A stretch of DNA of 64,000 nt from Cornus controversa (Eukaryota; Streptophyta; Magnoliopsida; Cornales; Cornaceae). Where the stretch lies: the NCBI GenBank assembly GCA_026545225.1, contig CM048849.1, forward strand, positions 28,530,336 to 28,594,335. The letters run 5' to 3'. The notes under the pieces are model-generated. The model was not told the origin of the DNA and made no database searches. It saw nothing but the letters and a program-made list of their open reading frames with translations. Of the stretch, positions 61,284 to 64,000 are shown in pieces; positions within the stretch are counted from its first letter, which is position 1, and each line of letters begins with the position of its first letter. The position numbers were made by a program, and so were the translations under genes.

Positions 61284-62559
61284 GTCATTAGAATTTTTAT
61301 GGTTATGGACTGAGTTTATGTTCATTATCTATCTTCCATTGGACCATATCTTTTGGAATATGTTAGGTTTTGTTTATTTTTGTGTGATAATCATGTGAAT
61401 GTGAAAATCATATTTTTATATGAAATAATGTGAATTCTCTATGTTTCTATTTAAGTTCACTTTGATTTGTGATTGCGTGATTGAGACACTTAGTTTATCA
61501 ATCGATGAAGTACTTGAGTTTATGATATAAGCATTGATAACTAATGTGTTGTATTTTTTTTTTTTTTTGGAGATGAATCTTTTGAGTCCATACAATTTGT
61601 GCACTATTCTAACTCTAAGAGAATTGATTAAAAAAAATTGTGAAGTTGACTAGAGTATATATTATATGTGTAACATTGAAGGCTTAAATGAAAAAAAAAA
61701 ACTAAAAAGAATAGATTCTATTTGTATTCAGCATGAAAAAAAAAAAAATTGCTGAAAATCTAAGACAAAAAGGAAAAGGCTACTTTCAGGATTTGTTTGA
61801 AACTACCACTACGATATAAATTGAGATATATTTTAAAGAAGTTGTTTTGAGGAAATAAATGGCTGCCTGTAAGAGTGAAAGTCACAGTCTTATAAATAAA
61901 AAAATAAAATTCAATGAAAAAAAAAATGATGATGTGTGATTTTATTTGCTTAATACTCAATGTATTTAGAAGATGAATAAAAAAAAATTGATTAATTTTT
62001 TATGATGTTTGATTGCACACACACACATGGATTTGTTAAATGAATTTCTAAATTTTTATAAATATTTGTGTATTGAAAATTGTGTCATGATCATGAAATT
62101 AAGTATGAATTTTGTTGGCAAATTTATGAATTTTAAAATTGTGCAATTGTGAATTTTCTTAAATTTTTTCAAAAATTTTAGAACTCATTATTATTTTATG
62201 TGAAAAATTGATTTTAATGATTATATGATTATTATTTTTTTTAATTTCACATAAATAAAAATCCAAACAGATTTTCCTATTTTTTAGATTTTTAGAAAAA
62301 TTTCGTGCATTTTTGGGCATTTTTTAAGAAAATTGCAAAAAGGAGTCAAGGAGGTCAACGGTTCCGGTTCCAAAATTAAAGAATCGTTGAAAACGATTCC
62401 GGTTTCGATTCCACCAAGAACTGGTAAGAAACCGTACCGTGTGCACCCCTCTTTCCCACAAAGGAAAGGCTCTCCACTAGCCAATTAAGACAACTGCCTA
62501 AGTTCCATATGGAATCCATTCTAATATTAGAAATGTCTCCAAGACCTTAATATTGACCA
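61284..62559. other. AT-rich region after copia gag
   Basis: No coding frame of known family. At 62345-62456 the words GGTTCCGGTTCC, GATTCCGGTTTCGATTCC and ACCGTGTGCACCCCT resemble the end of a plant hAT element, but the other end was not found. It may include the remaining noncoding part of the copia element. Confidence -1.
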
Positions 62560-62698
62560 GAGAAGGTATTCATTGCACCGGGTGCATCGAGTTCATTGGT
62601 GCACTACACGCATGGTGGGGTTCACTACGCGTGTAGTGCATTGATGTCCCAGATGCGTCCAGTGCATGTGCGTCGGGCGCACAAAATATCTATTCATG
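62560..62698. mobile_element. 139-bp hAT-like MITE, copy 2
   Basis: Flanked by the 7-bp repeat TTGACCA (62553-62559 and 62699-62705). Like 18067-18212 it has TATT..TGCACC inverted ends and a GC-rich core (GTGCACTACACGCATGGTGG, then TACGCGTGTAGTGC). Family membership is by layout and shared words. Confidence -1.
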
Positions 62699-62705
62699 TT
62701 GACCA

Positions 62706-64000
62706 ATATATACACGATAATTGGATTTGAAGTATGTACAAATCAACATTTAGATCACCTTGAAATACATGATAGTCTAATGGATTATAATTTAAACATT
62801 TAAATATACTCAAATTTTTAGTGTTTTATCCACTTGAGCTACCCGCTATCCTCCATATATACTCAAATTCAATTACTTCGTTTTTAATTTTTGAAAAAAA
62901 AAATTACTCCATTTTTCTCATACTTTGTTTTCTTTTTTTCTTCTTTTAAAATTCTAACTAGTTAATGTATCTAACATATTAAAAAGCCATTGTAATTTTT
63001 ATTTACCTTGAGCCTCAAATTGTATCAATCTGGTCTTGATCCCACTAATATATATATATAATGAAAGTGAAATAAATATTTAAGTCTTGCATACACTATC
63101 TGATGAATGGGAGAGTTATTCGAGTTCCTCCTCGGTAATAACTCTCACTAAACATATCATTACTCCTAATTCAATGGTCCTACTAACAGTAATATAGGCA
63201 TTATAAGGAGCTCATCATTACTCTTTTCAACTTTCATAACTTGTGAGGTGCAAATTAAAAGGGCCATCCCCATTTATATAGCCCAGAAATTAAACAAAAT
63301 AAAGAAATTGGTTTCTTTATAGAACACAAATTGCATAACTCAAATTGATGACAATCATATATCTGATTAATTTAAAGGTTTAATACTTTAAATTATCTAT
63401 CACCTACTGCCAACCCAAGTTTGAAACTTATTAGCATAGCTCAACTCCAGACCATAAAAGCCCCACTCAACAATAAAATCACCTTTTGTTACCCAACCTT
63501 CCAATGTTGAGGTGTGAGGTAGCTTCCAATGACAACATAAACAATAACAAATCATAGTTCCTTATGCATAATAATAATTTTAAACCATGATCCAGCTGAC
63601 TAAGGCTCATTTATTAAATTACAAGCTCTTCTGGTTACCAGTGCATTAATAAGAGTAATAAGCAGTATAAACTGAGGACCAGATGACCACTAGAAACATC
63701 AAAATAACTTTAAATGTCAACCAAATTCCATCTAGTTCTTCATCTTCCCTTCAACAACTCAATTTTCTCTTTTCATTTTCTATCTTGACAAACAATGTTA
63801 CAATATATTAACTTGTGATTATACATAATTTGTCCACATTTTTCTCAGAAATATATATCTGCTCAAAAGAGCCTGTCACCTTGGTAAGGTCCACAACCCA
63901 TCATATGGCTATGACAATTTCCTCAAGTATATAGTTGGCAGGACCAATAGCATGATGGGTTGCTAATCAAATTAATTCAAGAATAAGATGTAGCTTTCCT
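62706..64000. other. Right-hand flank, no gene recognised
   Basis: AT-rich sequence without a frame of known family. A short (TA)n run lies near 63049. It could be the distal flank of a gene outside the window, but nothing supports that directly. Confidence -1.

Overview
This is a plant nuclear genomic window, most likely from a eudicot. It is AT-rich, with intron-rich genes of plant type and dense nested retrotransposons and MITEs. Two of the three host genes are well-conserved plant housekeeping families. No bacterial-type operon, rRNA, CRISPR array or autonomous host RNA gene is visible.

Host genes. (1) 384-14615, + strand: a complete 11-exon MO25 (CAB39-like) scaffold gene. Its exons join in phase to 1,038 nt (345 aa). 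Introns 1 and 4 are about 5 kb each and carry a solo LTR, a tandem duplication with a small retroposed insertion, and a LINE 3' fragment. (2) 23154-24539, + strand: an intronless 461-aa BSD-domain protein with three acidic EEEDLSWD repeats. (3) 37078-34528, - strand: a complete 4-exon BAX-inhibitor-1/Lifeguard family membrane protein (240 aa).

Between genes 1 and 2 (14.6-23.1 kb) lies a MITE field: hAT-type elements with 8-bp target duplications, two Mutator-like elements with 9-bp duplications, a hairpin element and a tandem repeat. A sister of one Mutator-like element lies at 32.0-32.8 kb. Directly upstream of gene 3 is a 1.7-kb foldback with arms of about 590 bp, its right arm split by another MITE.

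From 39.8 kb to 61.3 kb the window is a retrotransposon stack. It holds a copia protease fragment, an LTR-like segment rich in TTGTCGACAA palindromes, a reversed gypsy LTR and a LINE reverse-transcriptase scrap. Next comes a copia gag gene (46124-61283) opened twice. The first opening is a 3-kb solo LTR, which itself holds a hAT MITE. The second is a complete but dead 10-kb Ty3/gypsy element with LTRs of about 2.65 kb. Target-site duplications fix the nesting, though not which of the two openings came first.

The most unusual signal is inside the solo LTR at about 47313-47580. A conserved core (GGAGTTGTCC) recurs, and in five or six copies it sits in a loop, usually of 17 nt, closed by a 5-7 bp stem. 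The stem sequence differs from copy to copy while pairing is kept. Other LTR-like segments here carry their own reiterated short palindromes. I know of no description of this arrangement, but I could not search for one.
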